Shown here piece after piece: positions 7,956 to 16,271 of a stretch of 64,000 nucleotides of DNA. The DNA is taken from the NCBI RefSeq assembly GCF_001045465.1, contig NZ_LFND01000004.1, positions 186,001 through 250,000 of the forward strand, given 5' to 3'. Each line of letters begins with the position of its first letter. The stretch's first letter is position 1. The translations under genes and the position numbers were made by a program. The stretch is from Chryseobacterium angstadtii (lineage in GTDB: Bacteria; Bacteroidota; Bacteroidia; Flavobacteriales; Weeksellaceae). The notes under the pieces were generated by a model. That model searched no databases, was not told where the DNA came from, and was given only the letters and a program-made list of their open reading frames with translations.

Positions 7956-9431
7956 ATGAAAACTTTATTGAATTCTTTTCTACTCACTATTGCTGTTATC
8001 TTCCCTAAGGATTATACTGCACAAAAGCGTTCTGACAGCATTGATACTTTTATCAGACATAAAATGCAGGAACTGAAGATTCCTGGGCTTCAATTAGCAA
8101 TCATCAGAAATGACAAAATTGATCAACTCAGCAGCTATGGACTGGCTAATATTGAACATCAGGCTGCAACAAAGAACAATAGCGTGTTTTCGATCAACTC
8201 AATGACAAAAGCATTCGTTGGTGTTGCCATCATGCAGTTGCAGGAACAGCGAAAACTAAAGACAGATGACGTGATTTCCAAATACCTCACCGATATTCCT
8301 GAAAACTGGAAAAAAATAACCATTAAACAGCTTTTAAGCAATACATCCGGCCTTCCGAATAATATTGATGAAAAAGAACAGGTGTTGGGAGAAGGTATAG
8401 AAAGTAAGAACTGGGAAATAGTTAAAACACTTCCTATCGAATTTACACCCGGTGAAAAATTCAGCTATAACCAAACCGGATATTATATTTTAGGAAAAAT
8501 AATTACACAGTTAAGCGGAATTCATTTCACAAAATTTATTGAAGACAATCAATTCAAACCATGCCAACTGCTTGTGACCCGATTTGGAGATTCCAACGAT
8601 ATTATCGAGAATAATGCAGGTGCCTATTCCACAATTATCAATAACGATGGCCAATGGATTAATGATGGAAAACTTCACAATGCTTTTGCCACTTTCCCAC
8701 TCTTTTTCCGAACCGCTACGGGAATTCTATCCTCAGCCGAAGATTTAAGCAAATGGCTTCTAGCTTTACAGACCGGGAAACTGCTTCAGGATGAAAAAAG
8801 CATCAAAGAGCTCTTCACGACCGTAAAGCTCAATAACGGCAATATAGGCGGTTTCAATAAACTCACCAATGGTTACGCCTTAGGATGGCCTACTGTTGTA
8901 AGACCTGAACATCCTGCCGCTGCTCCGGTGGGAGGTATGCGTTCTGCCTTGTTTGTCTATCCTCAGGATCATCTATCCATTATTGTTTTAACCAACCTGC
9001 AGGGAGCAAATCCAGAATGGTTCATTGATGAAATTGCGGGATACCACATTCCTGATATGAAAGCTGAAAATGGTTTTGGACTCAGCCCTTACATGAAAAT
9101 GCTGTATTTACAAACGAAAGCAGAAGGTTATCAAAATGTAGGTGCAATTTATCAGAAAATCAAAAAGCAGATCAAAAATTTCACGGTATCTGAGGATGAG
9201 ATCAATTCATGGGGCTATCAGCTGGTGGGTCGTAATCTCAAAAATGAAGCACTGGCTGTTTTTCAATTGAATACGGTATTATTTCCCAACAGCTCTAATG
9301 TTTTTGACAGCTATGGTGAAATATTAGATATGCTGGGAAGAAAGGAAGAAGCCGTTGCTAATTACAAGAAATCTTTGAAACTCAACCCCAACAATACCAA
9401 TGCGGCTAATTATTTAAAGGATAAAAAATAA
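7956..9431 (+). CDS. Secreted serine hydrolase of the class C beta-lactamase / penicillin-binding fold
   Basis: Probably a periplasmic or cell-surface esterase, D-aminopeptidase or transpeptidase-like hydrolase; class C-type families of this kind are rarely true beta-lactamases in Bacteroidetes. Seen: signal peptide 1-22, catalytic motif SMTK (Ser82, Lys85), and the second motif YNQ at 171-173, where the usual YxN has Gln instead of Asn. Then come the PVGGMRS region near 325 and a helical C-terminal extension (about 400-491) resembling one or two TPR units (VFDSYGEILDMLGRKEEA...YKKSLKLNP). Transcribed alone, 43 nt before the next signal-peptide gene. Substrate unknown. Confidence 0.85.
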   Translation: MKTLLNSFLLTIAVIFPKDYTAQKRSDSIDTFIRHKMQELKIPGLQLAIIRNDKIDQLSSYGLANIEHQAATKNNSVFSINSMTKAFVGVAIMQLQEQRKLKTDDVISKYLTDIPENWKKITIKQLLSNTSGLPNNIDEKEQVLGEGIESKNWEIVKTLPIEFTPGEKFSYNQTGYYILGKIITQLSGIHFTKFIEDNQFKPCQLLVTRFGDSNDIIENNAGAYSTIINNDGQWINDGKLHNAFATFPLFFRTATGILSSAEDLSKWLLALQTGKLLQDEKSIKELFTTVKLNNGNIGGFNKLTNGYALGWPTVVRPEHPAAAPVGGMRSALFVYPQDHLSIIVLTNLQGANPEWFIDEIAGYHIPDMKAENGFGLSPYMKMLYLQTKAEGYQNVGAIYQKIKKQIKNFTVSEDEINSWGYQLVGRNLKNEALAVFQLNTVLFPNSSNVFDSYGEILDMLGRKEEAVANYKKSLKLNPNNTNAANYLKDKK

Positions 9432-9474
9432 GTCTTCATTCATTTTCGTAAATTTGCCGGAAAGCACCTTCTTT

Positions 9475-10098
9475 ATGAAAATCTTCTTCACCGTTTTCCT
9501 GATCCTGTCCAATCTGTCTTTTGCGCAGATTACGGTTCCTGATGATTACAGGAAGATTCCGGAAATCCTTGACAATACTGAACTCCTCTACCCTTTCATT
9601 GTTCCGGATAAGGATTACGGCTACTGGAGAGTGCTTACCAATGACCCCGATCCTGAAAAGGCTGTGATCTACGAAAGCCAGATGCCGGATTTTATGACCA
9701 TTAATGAGCCTCTTCCCGAAAAAGGTTTTTTCCAGAAATGTATGGGTAACCGATGTTTTTCCTATATTCTGGCCTGTAAAAAAGAAAGATCAGTCTATTT
9801 TTCCAGTGAAAAACAGCTGAGAGATTTCATAGGTACGGTTGATAATCTTCCTGAAGCCATTTTAATAGCCCAGACCTATGGGTTTTCCGTAGACACAACC
9901 AATAAACTGGGCAGTTCTTATACAATTGAAGACAGCTTTATTGAACTCTATCTTTCAAAATCAAAAGGCTGTCCGGAGATTAAAGAATCTTATTTCATTA
10001 AAATCAACAGAAAAAACGGTAGACTGGAATCAAAAAACAAGGGTGTTTATTTTAAAGGTGAGAATTGCAGTACTTCCATTCAGACTGCTTCCAAATAG
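9475..10098 (+). CDS. Secreted protein of unknown function
   Basis: Not recognised. The frame is open from 9454, but the ATG at 9475 gives a clean signal peptide (MKIFFTVFLILSNLSFAQ) and is preferred, leaving 207 residues. The mature part is acidic and mixed alpha/beta, with two close cysteines (QKCMGNRCFSY) and another pair towards the C-terminus (KGCPEI, ENCS), so disulfides in the periplasm are plausible. It follows the serine hydrolase by 43 nt on the same strand and may be co-transcribed. No catalytic motif is evident. Confidence 0.75.
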   Translation: MKIFFTVFLILSNLSFAQITVPDDYRKIPEILDNTELLYPFIVPDKDYGYWRVLTNDPDPEKAVIYESQMPDFMTINEPLPEKGFFQKCMGNRCFSYILACKKERSVYFSSEKQLRDFIGTVDNLPEAILIAQTYGFSVDTTNKLGSSYTIEDSFIELYLSKSKGCPEIKESYFIKINRKNGRLESKNKGVYFKGENCSTSIQTASK

Positions 10099-10106
10099 AC
10101 GCTAAA

Positions 10107-10228
10107 GGCTAGTTGCTAGTTGATGGTTGTATACTGTAGAGTTAATGATTCAGTGTCTGACATCTGATATCTTACCTCTTGATTCTTGTCTCTTGGTTCT
10201 TGATTCTTGATTCTTGATTCTTGCCCCT
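10107..10228. repeat. Heptamer-phased repeat, copy B with ATTCTTG tandem array
   Basis: TGTCTGA-CATCTGA-TATCTTA heptamers lead into seven exact-length units at 10175-10223 (CCTCTTG, ATTCTTG, TCTCTTG, GTTCTTG, then ATTCTTG three times). Lies in the 233-nt spacer before the aldehyde reductase gene. Confidence 0.8.
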
Positions 10229-10303
10229 CCCTAAATTGGTATTATAAAACACAATGATAGGAATTTTAAAATTTCATTAACTCAGTTTTCATATTGCTTT
10301 ACG

Positions 10304-10311
10304 TACATTTG
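10304..10311 (+). promoter_or_regulatory. -7 element TACATTTG of yqhD-like gene
   Basis: Exact TAnnTTTG match 20 nt before the ATG at 10332; predicted transcription start near 10316. Confidence 0.6.
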
Positions 10312-10331
10312 AACTAAATAAATTTAGAACA

Positions 10332-11495
10332 ATGCTTAATTTCGAATTTAAAAACCCAACAAAAATACTTTTCGGAAAAGGTGAAATCGCCAAAATTTCT
10401 AAGGAAGTTCCGAAAGATGCTAAAATATTAATGATTTACGGAGGAGGAAGCATCAAGAGCAATGGTGTTTACGATCAGGTGAAAGAAGCTTTAAAAGATC
10501 ACGATCTGTACGAATTCGGAGGTGTTCCTGCAAACCCGGAGTATGAAGTACTGATCAAGGCTTTAGATTTTATCAAAGAAAACAATATTAATTATCTGCT
10601 TGCCGTAGGAGGAGGATCTGTCATTGACGGTACAAAATTTCTTTCCGCAGCAGCCAACTATAATGGCGAACCGTGGGATATCCTTAGAAACTCCGTAAGA
10701 ACATTTGAAGGAGAAGGAATGCCATTCGGAAGTATTCTGACGCTTCCTGCAACAGGTTCGGAAATGAATTCCGGCTATGTAATCTCGAGAAGAGAAACCA
10801 ATGAGAAACTGTCTTCGGGAGGACCTGGGCTTTTCCCACAATTTTCAGTACTGGATCCGGAAGTAATCCGTACCATTCCTAAAAACCAGATCGTAAACGG
10901 AATCACTGATGCCTACACACATGTTCTGGAACAGTATATGACGGCACCTTCTTCAGCCGATCTTCAGGAAAGAATTGCAGAGAGTATCCTGATCAGTCTT
11001 CAGGAGACCGCACCTAAAGTACTTACTGATGATTTTAATTATGATGCTGCCGGCAATTTTATGTGGTGCTGTACCATGGCTCTGAACGGCCTTATCCAAA
11101 AAGGAGTGATCACAGACTGGGCTGTACATGCAATGGGACATGAGCTTACCGCTTATTTCGGAATTGATCATGCGAGAACTTTAGCCGTAATTGCCCCTTC
11201 CCACTATCGTTATAATTTTGAGACAAAGAAAGGTAAACTGGCCCAATATGCTGAAAGAGTCTGGGGAATCAAAGAAGGAAGCATAGACGAAAAAGCAGAA
11301 TTGGGTATCAAAAAAATGGAGGAATTCTTCCACAGCCTGGATATTAAAACCAAACTTTCTGAATATACAGAAGACTGTAAAGGTACTGCTGAAAGAGTGG
11401 AAAAAGCTTTTACAGACAGAAAATGGTCCGGTCTGGGTGAGTACAAAAAACTTACACCTCAGGATGCTTATAAGATTGTGGAGATGAGTTATTAG
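10332..11495 (+). CDS. yqhD: Iron/zinc-dependent NADPH alcohol dehydrogenase (aldehyde reductase), YqhD type
   Basis: Cytoplasmic NADPH-dependent reductase of short- and medium-chain aldehydes, a detoxification role in the E. coli homologue. The 387-residue length equals E. coli YqhD. Seen: GGGS at 37-40 and AVGGGSVIDGTKF at 91-103 for nucleotide and pyrophosphate binding; metal ligands Asp193, His197, His266 and His280 match the YqhD Zn ligands (194, 198, 267, 281) one for one. The start is set by FEFKNPTKILFGKG, as in family members. It is a single-gene unit with its own TACATTTG promoter, between two repeat blocks. Confidence 0.92.
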   Translation: MLNFEFKNPTKILFGKGEIAKISKEVPKDAKILMIYGGGSIKSNGVYDQVKEALKDHDLYEFGGVPANPEYEVLIKALDFIKENNINYLLAVGGGSVIDGTKFLSAAANYNGEPWDILRNSVRTFEGEGMPFGSILTLPATGSEMNSGYVISRRETNEKLSSGGPGLFPQFSVLDPEVIRTIPKNQIVNGITDAYTHVLEQYMTAPSSADLQERIAESILISLQETAPKVLTDDFNYDAAGNFMWCCTMALNGLIQKGVITDWAVHAMGHELTAYFGIDHARTLAVIAPSHYRYNFETKKGKLAQYAERVWGIKEGSIDEKAELGIKKMEEFFHSLDIKTKLSEYTEDCKGTAERVEKAFTDRKWSGLGEYKKLTPQDAYKIVEMSY

Positions 11496-11496
11496 G

Positions 11497-11830
11497 GGTG
11501 CGGGGTCTTGAGTTTCGGGATTCGGGGTGAGAGCGTTTGAGTGTGAGAGCGTGAGAGGGTTTTAGGGTAAATGGAGGTCGGTAGCTTGTGGCTTCGAGAA
11601 CCTCAGCCACCGCCAGTGATTTTTGACACCTGACATCTGGCATCTCATATCATAAAGGATTACCATCTGGTGGCTGAGGTTCTCGAAGCCACCATTATCT
11701 GACATCTTGGCTCTTGCATCTAAAAACATAAAATTCACTATTCGCTTGCGAAGCAAAATTGACAATTGCCCTATCTACTGCAACCTACTATCCACCACCT
11801 GCAACCTATAAAAACCTTCCACTTTCCTGG
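11497..11830. repeat. Heptamer-phased composite repeat, copy C (largest)
   Basis: Fills most of the 445-nt gap before the lipocalin-like gene. Left: heptamers of GGGATTC, GAGCGTT, GTGAGAG type. Core: two 23-bp hairpin modules in opposite orientation (11588-11611 and 11669-11693, GTGGCT...AGCCAC) around a short spacer. Right: TTCGCTTGCGAA palindrome near 11739, then TCCACCT/GCAACCT text. Nearly the same order as copy E at 16796-17000. Confidence 0.8.
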
Positions 11831-11927
11831 CTTCATAATATAAAATCCTGTTATTTATAAACATTCGTTTAAAAAAGCATGATTTCATTATAGATATATC
11901 AAATTTATTTATATTTTAGCATATTCT

Positions 11928-11935
11928 TAAATTTG
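11928..11935 (+). promoter_or_regulatory. -7 element TAAATTTG of lipocalin-like gene
   Basis: Exact consensus ending 5 nt before the ATG at 11941. It overlaps the alternative GTG at 11935, ruling that start out and predicting a leaderless mRNA. Confidence 0.6.
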
Positions 11936-11940
11936 TGAAA

Positions 11941-12402
11941 ATGAAAAAACAGCTACTTTTATTTGCCTTTTCTGCTCTGGCACTCACTTCCTGTAAAGAT
12001 GACAATATCGAAGCTTATGAATTAGAGATGATGAGCGGAGACTGGAAGGTAAGCAAAATAGAAACTATTTCCGGAAAGGACAATAAAACAGTGCTTTTAA
12101 CAGAAACTCCTACTGTCTGTCAAGCCAAAAATACACTGCATTTCAGAAGTGATTATTATACGAGTTACACGTATTATACTGAAACAGGTCTTCAATGCAA
12201 TATGACTGGAAAAACGGAAGGGAAGTTTACCTATTCAGAAGAATCTAAGCTGCTAAACATTAAAAATGATAATGACAGCCAAAGATCGTACCGTGTAGAA
12301 GTTCTGACAAGTCAGGATCTGAAACTGGCACAGCTGTTTGGAGCCTACGATTATAACAACGACGGCACAGACGATCTCATCTATATTACTTATAAAAGAT
12401 AA
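11941..12402 (+). CDS. Lipocalin-like outer-membrane lipoprotein
   Basis: Small lipoprotein with a single beta-barrel-like domain; the family binds hydrophobic ligands or is uncharacterised. The ATG at 11941 is preferred over the in-frame GTG at 11935, which lies in the promoter. Signal peptide ends LALTSC, Cys18 lipidated, followed by KDD, matching the K-(D/E)2 surface-export signal described for Capnocytophaga lipoproteins. Next comes the GDWKVSKIE strand typical of lipocalin-like domains. Near the C-terminus YDYNNDGTDD resembles a calcium-binding loop. The gene at 13301 is a diverged paralogue with the same order (lipobox, GxW, central Cys pair, C-terminal DYDNDG). Monocistronic with a terminator at 12409-12434. 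Confidence 0.8.
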   Translation: MKKQLLLFAFSALALTSCKDDNIEAYELEMMSGDWKVSKIETISGKDNKTVLLTETPTVCQAKNTLHFRSDYYTSYTYYTETGLQCNMTGKTEGKFTYSEESKLLNIKNDNDSQRSYRVEVLTSQDLKLAQLFGAYDYNNDGTDDLIYITYKR

Positions 12403-12408
12403 ACAAAG

Positions 12409-12436
12409 ACTCTCGATTTTATCGGGAGTTTTTTAT
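12409..12436 (+). terminator. Rho-independent terminator
   Basis: ACTCTCGAT / ATCGGGAGT stem (one wobble pair) with TTT loop and a T-run; directly after the lipocalin-like gene stop. Confidence 0.8.
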
Positions 12437-12468
12437 TACTTTTATCCTACATTTAAAATTTGATTATA

Positions 12469-13125
12469 ATGAAGAAGATTCTCTCAGCATTTCTGTTGCT
12501 GTATTTTACCCTTTCCTTTTCTCAGGAAAAAAAGCCGATGTTCTGGCAGGACATTCAGAATTTCAAAAAAGCAGATCAGCAAAATCCACCTCCTAAAGAT
12601 GCTATCCTCCTGATTGGAAGTTCCTCTTTCACAAAATGGACAGATGTTGCAAGCTATTTCCCAGATAAAACCATTATCAACCGAGGCTTCGGAGGTTCCC
12701 GAATGACAGATCTCAATGATTTTGCAGATGATCTTTTAAGCCCTTATCAGCCAAAACAGATTATTATTTACTGCGGCGATAATGATTTTGCCGACAACCA
12801 TGATCTGAAAGCAAAAGTGGTTGTGAACAGGTTTAAGACTTTTTATAAAAAAATCCGTGAAAAATTTCCGAATATTGAAGTAGATTTTATCTCTATAAAG
12901 TTTTCCCCGAGCCGCGAGATTCTGTGGCCTCAAATGAAAGAAACCAATAAGAAAATTGCTGCTTTCATGAAAAAAGAACCTCATGCCGAGTTTATTGATA
13001 TTACAAAAGCCATGGAAGATTCCAACGGAAATGTGAGAAGAGATCTCTTCGTGGAAGATATGCTCCACCTGACTCCGGGAGGCTATGAAGTCTGGGCAAA
13101 GGTTATGAATCCGTATATGAAATAA
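12469..13125 (+). CDS. Secreted SGNH/GDSL-type esterase
   Basis: Probable periplasmic esterase or acetylhydrolase acting on lipid, glycan or platelet-activating-factor-like esters. The ATG at 12469 (218 residues) is chosen over an upstream TTG because it begins a normal signal peptide (to FSFSQ, residue 19). SGNH blocks: GSSS with catalytic Ser52 (block I, Ser in place of the Asp of GDS), RGFGGSR with Gly75 (block II), CGDND with Asn105 (block III), and DMLHL with Asp197 and His200 (block V). All four hallmark residues are present. It lies between two terminators, flanked by two lipocalin-like paralogues, so it is its own transcript. Confidence 0.9.
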   Translation: MKKILSAFLLLYFTLSFSQEKKPMFWQDIQNFKKADQQNPPPKDAILLIGSSSFTKWTDVASYFPDKTIINRGFGGSRMTDLNDFADDLLSPYQPKQIIIYCGDNDFADNHDLKAKVVVNRFKTFYKKIREKFPNIEVDFISIKFSPSREILWPQMKETNKKIAAFMKKEPHAEFIDITKAMEDSNGNVRRDLFVEDMLHLTPGGYEVWAKVMNPYMK

Positions 13126-13133
13126 CTAAAGTA

Positions 13134-13162
13134 AAACTCCGAAAACCGGAGTTTTTTTATTT
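13134..13162 (+). terminator. Rho-independent terminator after SGNH esterase
   Basis: AACTCCG / CGGAGTT stem, followed by seven T and further T-rich DNA. Confidence 0.85.
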
Positions 13163-13300
13163 TTAAGAAGTACAGCCATCAATAGAAATGAGGCTAAATA
13201 GTTGTGGTCCAAAATACAAATAGAGATTTTTAAGTTAAATTATTAATTATATCGTATTTTTTTCAATTTCTTTGTAATACCGAACCAAACTATAAATGAT

Positions 13301-13744
13301 ATGAAAAAGCTTAAATTAACCGCCTATCTGTCGGTTATTATCCTGGTTATTTCATGCCGAAATAATGATCAGGCAGATTCTCCGCTTCTGGGAACGTGGA
13401 AGGCCGCAAAAACAATGACTGTTTCCGGAAACAACGGGGTCATTTTACTCCAGAATTCTTTAACAGGCTGTGAATCGAACACAACTTATCAGTTTTGGTC
13501 TAATGGTGATTTCGAATACAATCAATACTGTAGTTCGCCTTCTGTACGTGAAACGGGCACGTTCAGTTATGGTGAAAGTACTAAAGTCATTACTTTCTAT
13601 ATTACCTCCGGTGGCGGTAATCAACAAGGTTCGGAGACTTTATATGCCCTTACTGAAAGTGAAATGCAAATCATTACCGGTAAAACAGATTATGATAATG
13701 ATGGGGTTCTGGACACCTCAATTATCATTTATATCAGGCAATAA
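13301..13744 (+). CDS. Lipocalin-like lipoprotein, paralogue of the gene at 11941
   Basis: 147 residues. Lipobox LVISC with Cys19 predicted to be lipidated, then RNNDQ, which lacks the acidic export signal of its paralogue, so it may face the periplasm rather than the surface. LLGTWKAAKT matches the N-terminal strand of lipocalin-like domains; a central cysteine pair (TGCESN, QYCSSP) and the C-terminal DYDNDGVLD loop align with the same features of the neighbour. Single-gene unit; a TTTCTTTG sequence (one mismatch from consensus) lies about 27 nt before the ATG. Ligand unknown. Confidence 0.8.
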   Translation: MKKLKLTAYLSVIILVISCRNNDQADSPLLGTWKAAKTMTVSGNNGVILLQNSLTGCESNTTYQFWSNGDFEYNQYCSSPSVRETGTFSYGESTKVITFYITSGGGNQQGSETLYALTESEMQIITGKTDYDNDGVLDTSIIIYIRQ

Positions 13745-13775
13745 GAGCTTCTTTAGCTTAGTTTTTCAGTAATGA

Positions 13776-14624
13776 TTAATGTAGCTTTATTACAAGTTCT
13801 TTTCTTCTGTTTTCCAATTGGAGATTGCCTATTTTAAGGTTTTCTTTCAGTTCATGTCCGGTTTTCAATTGTAGTTCCCTGAGCACCGTTTTCTTTAATT
13901 CAGTTTGATTAAGCCTGATTTCAACGGAGTCTGTCTCAAAAGTTATAAAATTTTTACCGGAAACCTTTATTTTAACCCCGAAAGATCTCAGCTCTTCAGC
14001 AATCTTTTTGTAGTCATCAGGATTACAGTCCAGTACGATCCCTGAAAGGTCTTTGATTTCTTTATCTGCATTCATTTTCTTTTCCAAAAAATCTTCTCTG
14101 CGAAAAGAACTGTATTGGGTATGGTACAAATGAGTCAGAAATTCGGGATTGTAGAAAGCATACCAGGTAGCTGCGCTTCCTTTCAGATGGGTATAGTAGG
14201 CAGAATACCAAAGGATCTTTTCGTTTCCAAAATTCCACATTGATTCTGATCTTTCAAATTTCAGCCCTTTTTTCTTCAGTTTTTCGTTGATATTATCTGA
14301 AAACGGTGCATGAACATCCCAGGAAAAGCCTATTCCCACGGCTCCCGTTTTCTCACCAAATTTATTATCAGGGCCCATTATTTCAAGATAGGTAGACTTT
14401 CCCCGTAAATAAACTGTTGTAGTTTTTTCATCTACAGGATCAAAGCCTGGCAGCCCTTTGTCCAGATTAGCCCAGTTAGCAAGCTGCTTATTTGTTTTGA
14501 TGCTTTCAAAATCGGCCGAATCCAAAACAAAATAGATATGATTTAATTTCAAACCCTCATCCTGTCCAAAAGCTTTAAAACCAGACATCAGGAGAAAAAT
14601 AAAGAAAAAAAGATTCCTGATCAT
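13776..14624 (-). CDS. Secreted protein, DUF5829-like (glyoxalase-like fold suspected)
   Basis: 282 residues with signal peptide 1-20 (cleavage after KAFGQ). LNHIYFVLDSADFESI followed by a YLEIMGP segment resembles the beta-alpha-beta-beta-beta arrangement of glyoxalase/vicinal-oxygen-chelate proteins. From memory this matches the Bacteroidetes family named DUF5829; no database check was possible. The second half (from about 150) repeats a similar pattern (GIVLDCNPDDYKKIAEELRSFG), suggesting a two-module chain. No complete metal-ligand set could be identified, so enzyme activity is not claimed. Convergent with the lipocalin-like gene, 31 nt away. Confidence 0.6.
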   Translation of the reverse strand: MIRNLFFFIFLLMSGFKAFGQDEGLKLNHIYFVLDSADFESIKTNKQLANWANLDKGLPGFDPVDEKTTTVYLRGKSTYLEIMGPDNKFGEKTGAVGIGFSWDVHAPFSDNINEKLKKKGLKFERSESMWNFGNEKILWYSAYYTHLKGSAATWYAFYNPEFLTHLYHTQYSSFRREDFLEKKMNADKEIKDLSGIVLDCNPDDYKKIAEELRSFGVKIKVSGKNFITFETDSVEIRLNQTELKKTVLRELQLKTGHELKENLKIGNLQLENRRKELVIKLH

Positions 14625-14649
14625 TTTAGATTATTTTGGTATTAAATCT

Positions 14650-14675
14650 AATAAAAAAATCCCTTACCGGGATTT
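14650..14675 (-). terminator. Rho-independent terminator of the DEAD-box helicase gene
   Basis: AAATCCC / GGGATTT stem with a T-run on the minus strand, beginning 2 nt after the stop codon. Confidence 0.8.
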
Positions 14676-14677
14676 CT

Positions 14678-16030
14678 TTATTTCTTTCTCTTGGATTTTG
14701 ATATCGCTTTTTGTTGTGCTCTGTTCGCTCCAAACTTCTTAGGTGCTTTCCTTTTTGAAGGCCCGCCCCAGTTTTCTTTTTTGTTTTTATCTTTTTTCTC
14801 GTGAAAAGCTCCTCCTCCTTCGTGCAGTTTTACCTGTGCCGGATTTTTCATAATGATCACATCTTCTTCGGAAGCAATCTTTTTAGGATTGATCTTCACT
14901 TCTGCAGGGAAATCATTAAACATCAAGTCTTTGTCCATTAAAAGTTCAATATCAAGCAGAGCGTTTTCTTCTTTCTTCGTCACAAAAGTAATTGCCACCC
15001 CATCTTTATCTGCTCTACCCGTTCTTCCGATTCTGTGGATATACTGTTCAGGAATTTCCGGAGTTTCAAAATTGATAACATGCGTAATATCTGAAATATC
15101 AAGACCTCTGGCCATTACATCGGTAGTAATCAATCCTCTGATCTCTTCATTTTCAAATCTTTTCATGGCTTTAAGCCTGTAATTCTGAGATTTATTGGAG
15201 TGAATCACATCAAACTGTTCAGGGAAAAGTTCATCAAATTTCGAAAACAGCAGGTCAGAGTTTTTCTTGTTATTGGTAAAAATCAACACTTTAGACATCT
15301 CCTCATTATTTTTCAGCAAATGCTCAAGAAGGTTGATTTTTGTATTGAAGTTTTCCACTTTATAACCTACCTGTTCTATTTTTTCAAGAGGTGTTCCGGA
15401 TTTCGCCAATGAAATTTCTATAGGATTGGCAAAATACTGATCCAGCATTTCATCTACAGCCTCAGTCATTGTAGCAGAGAAAAGAATGTTCTGTCTCTTC
15501 GGCTTCATCATTTCAAAAATATGGGTAAGCTGTGGTCTGAAACCTAAGTTCAGCATTTCATCAAATTCATCAATGATCAGCTTCTGTACTTCTTTTAATG
15601 ATATAGCGTTATCGATAGCAAGATCCATTACCCTTCCCGGAGTTCCTACCAATATATCGCAGCCATCATTGAACAGCAGTTTCTGTGTATTGATATTTTT
15701 TCCTCCGTATATTCCGATAACTCTTGTGGTAATATTTTCTGTAAGTTTCTCAACAATTTCAGTTACCTGTACTACCAATTCTCTTGTAGGAACAAGGATT
15801 AAAACTGTAGGATTCCCTGATTTGTTGTATTTCCATGTTTTAAGAACCGGCAGAAGATAAGCTAATGTTTTCCCGGTTCCGGTTTGTGCAATTCCCATTA
15901 CATCTCTTCCGGAAAGTATAGGGCCAATGCTCTTTTCCTGAATAGGTGTAGGTTCGAATAGTTCCAGATCCGCTAAAACATCAAGAATTTTAACCGGCAG
16001 GTCAAAATCTGCAAAAGTGAGTTTTTCCAT
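14678..16030 (-). CDS. DEAD-box ATP-dependent RNA helicase (motif II reads DEFD)
   Basis: Unwinds RNA duplexes in ribosome assembly, mRNA decay or cold adaptation. 450 residues with all core motifs: Q-motif phenylalanine and TPIQ (28-31), AQTGTGKT (48-55), PTRELV (81-86), TPGR (130-133), motif II DEFD (154-157) in place of DEAD, SAT near 185, ARGLDI near 306 and HRIGRTGR near 333. The C-terminal 60 residues are basic and end in KSKRKK, a typical RNA-binding tail. The DEFD codon (TTT) is unambiguous. The TATCTTTG element at 16035-16042 ends 4 nt before the ATG, so a leaderless transcript is predicted. Confidence 0.95.
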   Translation of the reverse strand: MEKLTFADFDLPVKILDVLADLELFEPTPIQEKSIGPILSGRDVMGIAQTGTGKTLAYLLPVLKTWKYNKSGNPTVLILVPTRELVVQVTEIVEKLTENITTRVIGIYGGKNINTQKLLFNDGCDILVGTPGRVMDLAIDNAISLKEVQKLIIDEFDEMLNLGFRPQLTHIFEMMKPKRQNILFSATMTEAVDEMLDQYFANPIEISLAKSGTPLEKIEQVGYKVENFNTKINLLEHLLKNNEEMSKVLIFTNNKKNSDLLFSKFDELFPEQFDVIHSNKSQNYRLKAMKRFENEEIRGLITTDVMARGLDISDITHVINFETPEIPEQYIHRIGRTGRADKDGVAITFVTKKEENALLDIELLMDKDLMFNDFPAEVKINPKKIASEEDVIIMKNPAQVKLHEGGGAFHEKKDKNKKENWGGPSKRKAPKKFGANRAQQKAISKSKRKK

Positions 16031-16034
16031 GGTG

Positions 16035-16042
16035 CAAAGATA
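16035..16042 (-). promoter_or_regulatory. -7 element TATCTTTG of the helicase gene
   Basis: Exact TAnnTTTG on the minus strand; 4 nt separate it from the start codon. Confidence 0.6.
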
Positions 16043-16072
16043 GGTATTTAAAATGAGAGGTTAATCTTAACC

Positions 16073-16266
16073 TAATGTCAATGGTAAATTTTGCTTCGCA
16101 AGTAAATGGTGAATTTTTATAATAGATAAGAGACTTCAGATATCAGATACTGAATCATTAACTCTACAACAATGAACCAGCAACTGACAACCTCTTCCAA
16201 CCACATTTACCCTAAAACTCTCTCACGCTCAAACCCTCTCACTCCGTAACCCGAAACCCGAATCCG
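16073..16266. repeat. Heptamer-phased composite repeat, copy D (inverted)
   Basis: Begins with TTTTGCTTCGCAAGT (shared with copies C and F), continues through CAGATAC/TGAATCA and CTTCCAACC, and ends with the ACCCTAA/CTCTCAC/CCGAAAC series, which is the reverse complement of the start of copy E. Lies between the helicase promoter and the 3' end of the next gene. Confidence 0.75.
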
Positions 16267-16271
16267 ACAAC

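Noticed and set aside
7956..9431. Antibiotic beta-lactamase
   Set aside because: The YxN motif is replaced by YNQ and a TPR-like tail is present; a general serine hydrolase is safer.
13776..14624. True glyoxalase I function for the DUF5829-like protein
   Set aside because: No full His/Glu metal-ligand set could be identified.
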